Source: Polyangium sp. y55x31 (GTDB lineage Bacteria; Myxococcota_A; Polyangia; Polyangiales; Polyangiaceae). Taken from it: a stretch of 64,000 nt of DNA. Shown here one piece after another: positions 54,601 through 63,783 of the stretch; positions within the stretch are counted from its first letter, which is position 1; each line of letters begins with the position of its first letter. Location of the stretch: positions 605,358-669,357 of the forward strand of contig NZ_JARZHG010000003.1 of assembly GCF_029946505.1 (NCBI RefSeq), given 5' to 3'. Made by a program: the position numbers and the translations under genes. A model generated the notes under the pieces. It made no database searches and was not told the DNA's origin. It worked only from the letters and a program-made list of their open reading frames with translations.

Positions 54601-56601
54601 ATGAACGTTCGATGCTTCCTCGCCACGCTTGCCCTCGTGCCCGCCGCTCTCGCCGCGGGGTGCGGAGCCGAAGATACGCCGCCCGAACAGATGCTCGAAG
54701 GGGTCACGGATTCGACGCAGCAACCTCTGCCCTCGCCCGATTTCGAGATGCCGCAGAATGGGCTCCACCCCGGCTCGGTGCAGGCGAATTACCAGCTCCT
54801 TTGGCGGGTCTGGCAGCATCCGCTCACGACGTCCGGGTTTCAGGCCACCCTGTCGGCCACGCCGAACGTGCAAAGTCTCTTCCATACCGGACTGCCCACG
54901 AGCGCCGAGAAGCTCATGGAGGATATCGTCTCGTGCGCGCTCGATGCGGGGGATACGGTGACGTGGAAGCTCGACGCGAGTGATCCGGAATCGACGTGGA
55001 GGGGTCAGTTTGGCCTTTGCGGCGTGGGTTCTCCGTTTGGTGACTGGTCGGCGAATCCGGCCAGTTTGCAGTGTCGCGAGGTCGTATCTTCCTGCGTGCT
55101 CGCGCGGATGAACGCTCGTGGCAAGCATGTCCCCATCTCGATCCGCATCCCGAACGGCAGCGGGAATCATCCCGTGGATACCAGCCGATTCCAGCCCGTG
55201 GACAAGGTCCGGGTCCAGACGATCCTCCGGGATGGGACACGGGTGGCAAGGGATTGGCGGCCGGAGTTCGTGGGGATCTGCGAGCGCGGCGAAGGGGTGA
55301 CGTTGCAGCGCAACGGAGTGACCAAGGTGCGCGTGTGCAAAGGCATCCACGGATGCGAGCTCGACCAGCAGATCTCGAGCGTCCCTGGAACCCCACACGT
55401 CTATGCGGGCTTCGTACGAGACTTCGTCGAGGGGAGCGGCCCCATCACGTTCGAATGCCCCGAGGACGTGAGCACGGCTCCGAACGGTAAACCCGGGGAG
55501 ACCTACTTCAGCATTCTGGTTTCACCCGGGGCTGCGCCGAATCCCATCGTGCAGCCCATTTCGGGTGCCATTTATCCCGCGACGGAGCGGCAGGTGTTCA
55601 CCTATCCCGAGGGCGCGTTTTTCGGCAACATCTTACCGAACCCAGGCGTCGGAGCGACGATGAGCACGTGTTACAGCGACGTCTGGCGAGCAGGCACGGC
55701 CTATTTCGCCGATCGGGTCTGTCTGGATCCAGCCGCGCAGCAGGGGTGCTACATGGAGACCTGGGCGTGCAACGCGGGCTGGTCCGGGGGCTGCCAGGGG
55801 AGGAGCTCGGCTCCGGAAGAGGCCTACTTCGATTGCATGTCGGATGTCGACGAGCCTTTGTGGCCGTACGTGGCCACCGTCTTCCTCAATGAACCCACGG
55901 CCATCTCCCAGGACCCGAATGCGTCGGCGCTCGGGCCCTCCCACGACGCGTGCACGCCGGGCACGCCGCTCGCCGACGGGAGCAGCCCCGTCGTGACGAC
56001 CGTCTGCGCCGTGGATCCCTATTGCTGCAGCGCGGCCTGGGACAGCCGATGCGTCAGCGAGGTAAAGACCGTCGCGAAAAGTGATGTGTGCGCCTGCGGC
56101 CACTCCGTTTGCGCCACGGGCGCCGCGCTCGTCGATGGGTGCAACGCGGCCGTGACGAGCATTTGCGACGTGGATCCCTATTGCTGCAACACGGCCTGGG
56201 ACGACGCCTGCGTCGATCAGGTCCAGAGCGTGGCGAACAGCTTGGAATGCGCGTGCAGTCACCCCGTCTGCACCACGGGCAAGCCCCTCGACACGATGTG
56301 CGGCTCCGTCGAGAAGCTCATCTGCGGCGTGGATCCCTACTGCTGCAACACGGCCTGGGACAGCGCCTGCGTCAACGAGGTCCAGAGCGTGGCGAACAAC
56401 CTGCAATGCGTCGGCGGGACGTGCAATCACACGCTCTGCGCCACGGGCGCCCCTCTCACCGCGGGCTGCGACGTCCCGCCGCTCGTTTCCCCGGGCTGCG
56501 CGGCGAGCATCTGCGCCGCAGATCCTTATTGCTGCAACACGGCCTGGGACAACCTTTGCGTCGACGAAGTCTCGACCGTCTGCGGCAAGAGCTGCAACTG
56601 A
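54601..56601 (+). CDS. Lipoprotein with four tandem DPYCC Cys-rich repeats
   Basis: 666 residues with lipobox LAAGC. Residues to about 440 form a domain of unknown type with many Cys (an ADYN-like module with CLARM, VCKGIHGCELDQQ). The C-terminal 220 residues contain four copies of a module of about 50-60 residues built around C.TG.PL...C, then VDPYCCNTAWD..CV..V.SV, with six Cys each. It is a secreted, disulfide-stabilised surface protein, a type widespread in Polyangiales but unassigned. GAAGGCG serves as ribosome site before the ATG. It is divergent from the FHA sigma-54 activator. Confidence 0.88.
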   Translation: MNVRCFLATLALVPAALAAGCGAEDTPPEQMLEGVTDSTQQPLPSPDFEMPQNGLHPGSVQANYQLLWRVWQHPLTTSGFQATLSATPNVQSLFHTGLPTSAEKLMEDIVSCALDAGDTVTWKLDASDPESTWRGQFGLCGVGSPFGDWSANPASLQCREVVSSCVLARMNARGKHVPISIRIPNGSGNHPVDTSRFQPVDKVRVQTILRDGTRVARDWRPEFVGICERGEGVTLQRNGVTKVRVCKGIHGCELDQQISSVPGTPHVYAGFVRDFVEGSGPITFECPEDVSTAPNGKPGETYFSILVSPGAAPNPIVQPISGAIYPATERQVFTYPEGAFFGNILPNPGVGATMSTCYSDVWRAGTAYFADRVCLDPAAQQGCYMETWACNAGWSGGCQGRSSAPEEAYFDCMSDVDEPLWPYVATVFLNEPTAISQDPNASALGPSHDACTPGTPLADGSSPVVTTVCAVDPYCCSAAWDSRCVSEVKTVAKSDVCACGHSVCATGAALVDGCNAAVTSICDVDPYCCNTAWDDACVDQVQSVANSLECACSHPVCTTGKPLDTMCGSVEKLICGVDPYCCNTAWDSACVNEVQSVANNLQCVGGTCNHTLCATGAPLTAGCDVPPLVSPGCAASICAADPYCCNTAWDNLCVDEVSTVCGKSCN

Positions 56602-56624
56602 GCCGCGCCCCCCCAAAACCCCGC

Positions 56625-59600
56625 TCACCGTGCCGCGCGGCGCCCCTCCTGAACCAGCCTTCGCATCTCCGCCACCGCGGGGACCGTCTCGTCCGCCACC
56701 GACCACGCCTCCAGGACTCGATTCGCGAGCTCCCGGGCCCGATCGTTCTCCCCGCGCTTCGCGGCCCGACGCGCGGCGCGCACCCATGCGAGGCTCGCGC
56801 CGTTGAGCTCGGCGGAGCGATCGGCAATGGCCGCCTCCAGCCTGGCGACGAGCTCGCTCTCTCCCGTCTGCTCGAACGTCTCGACCATCGGCTCGGCGAG
56901 GACCTCGACGAACGGGCCCGGCGTCCGGAGCAGGGGCCGGAATGCGCGCGCCGCACCCGCGAAGTCCCCCTTTGCATAACGCTCGGCCCCGTCCGTGAAG
57001 GCGTCCGCGTCCGGGAGGGCGCTGTACGAGAGGCGCGGCCGGAGCTCACGAATGCGCGTGAAACAGCGCCGGGAGACGGCCGGCGAGGCGTGCGCGCAGA
57101 CCGCGGGGAGCCGGAGCGGGACGTCGACGTACGCGCCGTCGAGCGGAGGAGGCTCGGGGTCGAGGAAACGCTGCACGACGAGATCGGCGAGCTCCTGCGC
57201 GCGGCCGAGGACGAGCGCGATCTGCAGGGCGCGCCAGGCGATCTCGAAACGTTGCACGCGCAGCCAGCCGGCGTCGTCGGGGGAGGCGATCATGGCCTGC
57301 TTCGCGCGTGCCAGCGCGGCGCCGAAGCGCGCCTCGCTCGCCTCGATGCGCACGAGGAGCAGATCGCTGGCCACGCGGTGGACGGCATAACCACCGGTCG
57401 AAAGCGCGAGCGCGATGCCCCGCGCCTCCTCGCGCGCGCCCGACGCGAGGAGCGTGTCCGCGAGCGTGCCTGCGACGAGCGTGTCGAGCGGCGAGAGCGT
57501 ATGGGCGCGCCGGGCATACACGAGCGCCTTTTCCTTGTCGCCGAGGAGCTTCGCCTGGAACAGCCACCCATAGCTGTTCCAGGGCACCCATGCCTGCATG
57601 GCGCGTAAGGTCGCCTCTCCGCTCGACGTCCCATACGTCACCGCGAGGCGCTGGAGCCAGGGCGCGCAGCCCTCGCCGAGCGGGTTCCTCGGCTCCGCGG
57701 CGACCGCGAGCAGCGACATCTCCGCGGCCCGCTTCGGGTCGCCCGACTGGAGGAGGCACGAGAGGGTCGTCGCGAGCGTCGAGCGGCCGCGGGGCGTCGC
57801 CTCCCGCGCGAAGAGCCGCTCGAGCTCGGCAATCGAGGCCGGATCATCCACCCGTCGGATCACGTGGTCCACACGGGCGCGCGCGGCGAGCTCGCCCGGT
57901 GATGCTACCTCGCCACGGGGAGACGGACCTATTGCTGGCAGCGGGAGGCCGAGCGTATAGGTGCAATGGCGGGCCTCGGCGGGCCCCATTTCCGCGAGGT
58001 CGGCGCTCCTCGCCGCGACGCGGGAGCATTCGGAGGGGAGCCCGCCCGCGTTGTTGCTCATGGCCGAGGCGAGATCGAAGAGCACGAGGGCGCCACTGAC
58101 GTCTCGGGCGCGCGAAAAGTCCGCCATCGTGGCGTCGAGCGTGGTCGCGACCGGGAGCGAGCCCCGCGCGGCGAGAGGGTTCATGGCGTCCCGCGCGGCT
58201 TCGTAGAGAGAACGCCCGGCGCCCACGGCGTGATCGATGTCGGCCCCGTCGGGACGGCGGAGGGTGACCGTGATGCGGAAGCCGGAGCTCTCCCGAATGA
58301 CTTCGCCGTCGACATGGGCCGCCGCCCGGCGACGGGCGGCTTCAATGGATTTCGCGCGGGCTTCGGGGGCGGCGTAGGGATCCTCGGGGAAGCGGTCCAC
58401 GGGCTGTGATGGGAGCGCGAGGAGCTCGGCAGGGGCGAGCGTCCGCGTGGCGGAGCCGCCCATCACGATGCTCGCTCGGTCGCAGAAGAGGGACGCCGCC
58501 GCGGCGCCGAGCCAGCCCGAGGGCTCGTCGATGCCCGAGGCCTCGAAAATGGGGCATGCCAGCACCGAAGATGTCGATTGCAATGGGGAGACGACCGGAG
58601 GCGCGAGCACGGGCGGAGACGGCGCCTCGCGCTCGACGAACCACGCGCCCCCCATCGCGAGGACGAGGCCGCCGGCGAGGGCCAGGCCGCGGACGCCCCA
58701 CGCGCGCGGGCGGCCGGGAGCGGGCGGCGTGGACGCCGGGAGCGCCCGCTCGACGGGGATCGCGCTCCCGCCCTCCCGGGGGGGCGGTTGCGACCCGAGC
58801 TGCGACATCGAATCCCCGGCCGTCGAGCCCTCCTGGGACGCAGGCTCGGTCTCTCCCAAAGCGAGCTCTTCCGAGCGGAATCGTGCCCCGCCCTCGATCC
58901 CGCCGGGCTCTTCTGTCGCGACCCCCGTCTCCACCGGTGATGGCTCGCGGCCGACGGTCGGATGGGGCAGGGCGAGCGTCGCGAGGTCGGTCATTCCGAG
59001 GGCGTCGCCGAGCGCGCGTACCGCGGCGGTCGCCGAGGTGAAACGTCGGTCCGGGTCGACGGCGGTCGTCTTTGCAAACCAGCCATCGAAGCCGGCGGGC
59101 AGAAGGACGCCCTTCCTCCGCGCGCGCTCCATCGCCGGCTCCACCGGGCCATAAGCCGCGTGGAGCGCAAAGGCGACGAGGTTGTCGTCTTCGATTCTCT
59201 CGTCGGCCCAGTACGCCTCACCGACGAGGAAGGTATAGGCCATCATCCCGAGCGCGTAGATGTCCGTCGCCGCCGAGACGCGATGGCCGCGGAACTGCTC
59301 GGGCGCCATGTACAGCGGCGTCCCCACGGTCTGGGTCGCGCCCGCGCCGGCGGTGCCGTCGGCGACGATCTTCGCCACGCCGAAGTCGAGGATCTTGATG
59401 CGCCGCTCGCCATCCTCGCGCAGGCTCAGAAAAAGGTTCGCAGGCTTGAGATCACGATGAACGATCCCGGCCCGATGCGTCTTGTCGAGCGCGAGCGCCG
59501 CCTGATGGAGGCACGCGAGCGTCTCCTCGGGCGAGAACCGCCCCACGCGCCGGAGACATCGGCCGAGCTCCTCACCACGAAGCAGCTCCATGACGAGGAA

Positions 59601-59870
59601 CGGCACGCCCGTCGCGTCGTCGACCCCCGCGTCGAAGACCTCGACGAGGAATGGGCTTTCGATGTGCGCAGTCACCCGCGCCTCGAGCTCGAACCGCCGT
59701 CGGAGCTCGGGGCGCTCGATGATGTGGGAGAGCATCACCTTGAGCGCCCACCGGCGGTCCGTCCCGAGGTGACGCGCTTCGTACACCGCGCCCATGGCGC
59801 CGGCAGCGAGGCGGCGGATCAGCCGGTAACGCCCGGCAAAGATCGCCCCCTCCACCACCTCGACGGACAT
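56625..59870 (-). CDS. Large Ser/Thr protein kinase with TM helix and TPR-like C-terminal half
   Basis: 1081 residues. The Hanks-type kinase domain spans about 12-290: Gly loop LAAGAMGAVY, Lys44, catalytic HRDLKPAN (Asp140), DFG at 162-164, APE segment; all intact. A Pro/Glu-rich linker and one TM helix (near 390-405) lead to an extracytoplasmic portion of about 650 residues with TPR-like helix pairs (LLASGAREEARGIALALSTGGYAV and similar). This is a common myxobacterial layout in which the repeats bind an extracellular cue. The start is ATG 59870. The 3' end converges with the DPYCC lipoprotein gene 23 nt away. Confidence 0.93.
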   Translation of the reverse strand: MSVEVVEGAIFAGRYRLIRRLAAGAMGAVYEARHLGTDRRWALKVMLSHIIERPELRRRFELEARVTAHIESPFLVEVFDAGVDDATGVPFLVMELLRGEELGRCLRRVGRFSPEETLACLHQAALALDKTHRAGIVHRDLKPANLFLSLREDGERRIKILDFGVAKIVADGTAGAGATQTVGTPLYMAPEQFRGHRVSAATDIYALGMMAYTFLVGEAYWADERIEDDNLVAFALHAAYGPVEPAMERARRKGVLLPAGFDGWFAKTTAVDPDRRFTSATAAVRALGDALGMTDLATLALPHPTVGREPSPVETGVATEEPGGIEGGARFRSEELALGETEPASQEGSTAGDSMSQLGSQPPPREGGSAIPVERALPASTPPAPGRPRAWGVRGLALAGGLVLAMGGAWFVEREAPSPPVLAPPVVSPLQSTSSVLACPIFEASGIDEPSGWLGAAAASLFCDRASIVMGGSATRTLAPAELLALPSQPVDRFPEDPYAAPEARAKSIEAARRRAAAHVDGEVIRESSGFRITVTLRRPDGADIDHAVGAGRSLYEAARDAMNPLAARGSLPVATTLDATMADFSRARDVSGALVLFDLASAMSNNAGGLPSECSRVAARSADLAEMGPAEARHCTYTLGLPLPAIGPSPRGEVASPGELAARARVDHVIRRVDDPASIAELERLFAREATPRGRSTLATTLSCLLQSGDPKRAAEMSLLAVAAEPRNPLGEGCAPWLQRLAVTYGTSSGEATLRAMQAWVPWNSYGWLFQAKLLGDKEKALVYARRAHTLSPLDTLVAGTLADTLLASGAREEARGIALALSTGGYAVHRVASDLLLVRIEASEARFGAALARAKQAMIASPDDAGWLRVQRFEIAWRALQIALVLGRAQELADLVVQRFLDPEPPPLDGAYVDVPLRLPAVCAHASPAVSRRCFTRIRELRPRLSYSALPDADAFTDGAERYAKGDFAGAARAFRPLLRTPGPFVEVLAEPMVETFEQTGESELVARLEAAIADRSAELNGASLAWVRAARRAAKRGENDRARELANRVLEAWSVADETVPAVAEMRRLVQEGRRAAR

Positions 59871-59948
59871 CGCGCGAAGACCTCGGGGGGAGGATACCTT
59901 GGCGCTGCTGGAAGGGTCTACGTTTTGCGCGGGCGTGCGCGGGATTCG

Positions 59949-61266
59949 TCAGAACTCCGCGACCCGCCCGCCCATCATCACCTTGCGGACGCCATTGATG
60001 ACGACGTTGACGTCCGCCAGAGGGTCGCCCTCGACCGCGATGATGTCGGCGTAATAGCCCACGGCGACCTTTCCGACCTCGTTCTGGACGCCGATGCTCT
60101 CGGCGCCATGAATGGTGGCGGCGCGGAGCGCCTCGAGCGGGGTCATCCCGGCCTGCACGAACCAGGCGAGCTCTTTCGTATTTTCGCCGAATCCGGTGAA
60201 CACGGCGTCCGAGCCCATGGCGATCTTCACGCCGGCCAGATGCGCCTGGGCCGCGCTCGCGAGGTTGTCCTGGATATACGCTTCGAACTTCGCCTCCAGA
60301 TCGGGGGCGTAGCCGAAAAACGCGAGGTTGTCCTTGTAATACCGGTTGTGATCGATGGTCGGTACGTAGATCGTCCCCCTATCGATCATGTTGCCGCAAT
60401 CCACCATGTCGAGGCCCTCCGGGTGCTCGATCGAGTCCGGGCCGGCCATGATGGCGAGCTTGGCCGTGTCCTGGTGGTAGGCGTGGATCGCGATGGGCAA
60501 ACCCTCCTCGTGGGACGTGTCGACCAGCAGCTTGAGCTCGTCGAACGTGAACGTCGGCACGCAGTCGAGCGTCTGGTCGCTGCACCTGTCGGCCCATACT
60601 TTCACGAGGTCGGCGCCGCGCAGCACCTGGAGCTGCACCCAGCCCTTCAATTCATCGGTGGAGACGGAGTCCGGGTACTTGTAATTGGAGATTCCGCCGA
60701 TGGAGTTGTACATCCGCGGCCCCGGCGTCTTGCCGGACATGATCTCGGCGCGCAGGGGGTTCAGGATGAAGTCGCGGCCTCCCTTGTCGATCGCCGTGGT
60801 GACGCCGGTCTTGAGCGTGGCCAGAGCGGCGCCGCGGGCCAGGTCGAGGAGCTTGTAGGCGTTGTTGTTCATCAACCAGCCGACACGGGTCCAGGGGAGC
60901 ATGCCCGGCTCCTGGTCCGTCTGGTAGGAGAAGTGGACATGGGCATCGACGAGCCCGGGGAGCCCGGTCTACGCCGTCCAATCGATGACGCTCGCTCCGC
61001 ACGGGATTTGCTTTTCATCCGTGCCGACGTAGCTGATGCGATCTTCGTGGATGACGACGATCGCATTGTCGATGACCGTGCCATCCTCGGGATGGACGAG
61101 TTTGCCCAGCCGAATGGCCTTATTCACCGCCGCCGGTTCCGCCGGTGCCGCCACCGACGCCGCCGGTTCCGCCGACGCCGATGGGGCCCTCATTTCCCGG
61201 GCCGCAGTGGACCGTCGCAAGAATGGTGAAGGCCAAGAAAGACATTCGAAAAGCCGTTCTACGCAT
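59949..61266 (-). pseudogene. Amidohydrolase lipoprotein gene broken by a frameshift and an amber stop
   Basis: The pieces add up to one amidohydrolase of about 430 residues. From ATG 61266 a lipoprotein signal (ATVHC) runs into a Gly/Thr-rich linker and stops at a TAA near 61125. One base over, the frame continues VNKAIRLGKLVHPEDG, the start of the amidohydrolase beta-sandwich. That frame hits a TAG at 60971-60969, where an aromatic residue is expected, just before the metal site DAHVHF, and then runs intact to 59949 (HAYH, GSDAVF, ADIIAV.GDP). Two lesions in one gene point to a pseudogene, or to sequencing error in the GGC/GGT repeats. The intact parts resemble imidazolonepropionase/prolidase-type amidohydrolases. 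Confidence 0.8.
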
Positions 61267-61366
61267 GTGAGGCTCCTGCTTCTGTGAATGGGGGGCTGTC
61301 GGCGAAGGAGGGGGCGGGGAAGAAATGCTCACGCGCGTCGAGGGGACCTGGTGTCGCCCCTTGGTG

Positions 61367-63235
61367 TCACTGCGGCGGCCCGCTGATGACGGTCTCGCAG
61401 CAGAGGGTGCCCGCCGTGGTGTTGCCGCTGCAGCCGCCGAAGTAGCGGTTCGTGGTGCTCCCGCCATAGCCGCAGTTGATCCAGTTGCAGTAGTTCCCCT
61501 GCGTGTCCCTGTAGGCGGACTCGAGCAGGTCATACGTGGCGGTCGGCGAGCAGACGCGCATGGGCTCGTTCGTATCGCAGGCATACGCGCCCGCAGCGGT
61601 CGTCGCGGAGCAGTTGCCGCTCGAGCTGCCCGTGTACTTCAAGTTGGTCGAGGTCCAGTAGTGGTCCATGGGAGCCTCGGCGTTCTCCACGCTGGCCGTG
61701 CCGTACTGGTTGTAGGTCGCGTATTCGGCGGCCGTGCACACATGATAGCCGGTCTTGCACAGCGAGCTCGCCTGGGTATAGGTGACCGAGCCGGCGCAGC
61801 CGAACATCCTCTGGTTGTAGAACCGCTGCACGTGCTTGACGTCGTCGGTATCGGCGCACCCGCCCGTATCCACGGGGACGATCCCGTCCATCATGACATC
61901 CTGGACGTCCTCGTTGGCAGAGCCGGGGGCTGCGCCTCCATTCGCGAACGAGATGTAGGCGAGATCTAGCTCCGGAGAGAACCAGATCTTCGCGTAGGAG
62001 CCCGCGGAGATCGCGCCGTTGTGGTGGTATCCCCGGGCGACGAGCAGCGGGCTGCTCGAGATCACCGACGACTCCCACCCGAAGTTGTAGACGCTGTAGT
62101 CCCGCTCGCGCACCTGCTGGACGGCTGCAGATCGGTCGCGAAGGAGGAGCGTCGCATACCGCGCGAAATCGTAGACCGTGAAGGCGAACCCACCCGCACC
62201 CGTCGCGATGCTGTCGACCGCGTTGTTGTACAGAGACGCGCCGTTCCCGTATGCGGGCGCGTTGATCGGCGTGACCGTCCAGGAGGAGTTGTAATACCTG
62301 GGGTAGTGGTGCCCGGAGGCCCAGACGGGGTCGGGGAAGAAGTGGGCGTTCCAGTAATTGTCGGTGCTGGGGCTGCTGGACGAGTAATCGAGCCCCGTCG
62401 CCGCCATCAGATCGCTCCTGCCCCACGCCCAGCCGACGTCCATCCCGTGCGGCTCGACAACATATTCCTTCACGTACTCCGTGTAATCGTGGACGCCGGC
62501 GGGCAGCCACTTGTTGATGACGGCCTGCAGGATGAAGAAGTTCAGGTTCTCGTATTCGTAGGTGCCGATGGCCCCATAGCAATCGCCGAGAGCGCCGTTC
62601 GGGTACTGGCCAGCGCCGATGTTGGCCGCGACGGTGCCCACGAGGTAATCCCGCGCGAGCTGCGGGCGCGTCTTGGTCTGCCAGTTGTTCGGAAAATCGT
62701 GCGAGTAGATCCTCGTCGCGCAATCGTACCCGGAGCGGTGGGCAGCCACTTGCCTGAGCGTGACGTTCGCGCGGTCGGTGTCGTCCGAGAAGAAGCGGTG
62801 GAAATAGTCCGGCGCGAGGCCCAGCGCGTCCGAGAGCTTGGTGTCCCAGGACAGATACACGGTGGGGCTGGTCGAGATGACGACGCCGGAGTCGATCAGC
62901 TTGGCCAGCGCGAGCGCCGTGATGCTCTTGCTGATGGAGCCGATGTTGAAGACCGCGTCGTGCGTCATCGCGACCGGATTGACCGCGCCGAGCCTCGCCC
63001 AGCCTGCATGGCCCTTCGCGATGATGTGGTTGCCCGCGACCACCGCGGCGATCATCCCCGGGGTGTCTGCAGCACCGGGGGTGCCCGGCGAGACGACCGT
63101 GTGATCATCGAGGATGGACGCGAGATTGATTGCGTCGGGGTGCACCTGAGGCGGCGCGGCCGGGCTATTGGAGGCGACGAGCAGCGCGAGGCTACCCAGA
63201 CCCGAAGCGACGAGGGCGGACGGGAGCTTTCTCAT
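61367..63235 (-). CDS. Class C beta-lactamase-fold serine hydrolase with Cys-rich C-terminal domain
   Basis: 622 residues with a Sec signal. The penicillin-binding/beta-lactamase class C fold covers residues of about 35-450: SxxK as SISK (nucleophile Ser and Lys), the second motif in YENLN, and HNG in place of KTG. Such proteins are often esterases or D-aminopeptidases rather than beta-lactamases, and the changed third motif fits that. The last 160 residues are a separate Cys-rich module (RMFGCAG..TYTQASSLCKTGYHVCTAAE, then repeated Cys to the end), common as a tail in secreted Polyangiales proteins and perhaps substrate- or surface-binding. Upstream lies an operator-like repeat array. Confidence 0.87.
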   Translation of the reverse strand: MRKLPSALVASGLGSLALLVASNSPAAPPQVHPDAINLASILDDHTVVSPGTPGAADTPGMIAAVVAGNHIIAKGHAGWARLGAVNPVAMTHDAVFNIGSISKSITALALAKLIDSGVVISTSPTVYLSWDTKLSDALGLAPDYFHRFFSDDTDRANVTLRQVAAHRSGYDCATRIYSHDFPNNWQTKTRPQLARDYLVGTVAANIGAGQYPNGALGDCYGAIGTYEYENLNFFILQAVINKWLPAGVHDYTEYVKEYVVEPHGMDVGWAWGRSDLMAATGLDYSSSSPSTDNYWNAHFFPDPVWASGHHYPRYYNSSWTVTPINAPAYGNGASLYNNAVDSIATGAGGFAFTVYDFARYATLLLRDRSAAVQQVRERDYSVYNFGWESSVISSSPLLVARGYHHNGAISAGSYAKIWFSPELDLAYISFANGGAAPGSANEDVQDVMMDGIVPVDTGGCADTDDVKHVQRFYNQRMFGCAGSVTYTQASSLCKTGYHVCTAAEYATYNQYGTASVENAEAPMDHYWTSTNLKYTGSSSGNCSATTAAGAYACDTNEPMRVCSPTATYDLLESAYRDTQGNYCNWINCGYGGSTTNRYFGGCSGNTTAGTLCCETVISGPPQ

Positions 63236-63375
63236 CTCATTTTACCTCGGAAGCAAATGGCTGAGCGCGATGAAACGCAGCGCAGCAGAGATTGCAGGCG
63301 TCGTGCCAGCCCGAGCCCGCGGCGGAGCCCCCTACGATTCGCCGGGCATCCCTCGACCGGAGCCGCGCGCCCGCG

Positions 63376-63458
63376 GTCTCATCACGCGGATGGGGTGGTG
63401 TCACGCGGATGAGACGGTGTCACGCGGCCGTGACATCCGCTGTCACGCGCACGTGACG
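63376..63458. promoter_or_regulatory. TCACGCGG direct-repeat array (candidate operator)
   Basis: TCACGCGG occurs at 63382, 63401 and 63420 (exactly 19-bp spacing), and TCACGCGC at 63443. An 8-bp inverted repeat, GTCTCATC (63376-63383) and GATGAGAC (63408-63415), overlaps the first two, and CGTGAC motifs in the opposite orientation follow. The array lies 140-220 bp upstream of the serine hydrolase gene and looks like a cooperative binding site for a regulator. Confidence 0.5.
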
Positions 63459-63747
63459 CCTCGCCCCGTCGCCGCCAAACGCGTTTACGACGGCGTCCGC
63501 ATCCGAATCGGACAATGCCAGGCATGAGCTGCGCCTCTCGAGCTATCGCTCGAAATGCTGGGAGAGGGCCAAGAAGAAGTAGGGCCGATGAGCTCCACCG
63601 GGCGTCGACGAGCTCGCCGAGGAGCTCCGTCCATTCGGCTCGGAGCGCAGCTCCGGATTCGGATCGAGCACGTGCCGCATTGCGGTTCGAATGATGCCCG
63701 ACTTGATGGGGGATGGGGAGTCTCGCCGGGGCCCGGCGGAGGGAGGC

Positions 63748-63775
63748 GGGGCGGCCCTCGTGCGTGGGCCGCCCC
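63748..63775 (-). terminator. GC-rich hairpin after the right-edge gene
   Basis: GGGGCGGCCC (63748-63757) and GGGCCGCCCC (63766-63775) form a perfect 10-bp stem with an 8-nt loop, 8 nt downstream of the stop of the minus-strand gene ending at 63784. No T-tract. Confidence 0.55.
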
Positions 63776-63783
63776 GGTCTTGT

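Larger units (their letters stand above)
63236..63783. other. Intergenic region with operator-like repeats
   Basis: 548 bp between the hydrolase start and the end of the next minus-strand gene. It holds the TCACGCGG repeat array (63382-63450) and a GC-rich hairpin (63748-63775). The remainder (63480-63740) has scattered short open frames, including a 46-codon one on the minus strand, with no recognisable protein. Confidence 0.6.

Noticed and set aside
63560..63720. Minus-strand open frame of about 46 codons in the right-hand intergenic region
   Set aside because: Too short, no ribosome site and no recognisable family; competing open frames on the same strand look equally plausible, so it may be a gene remnant but is not supported.
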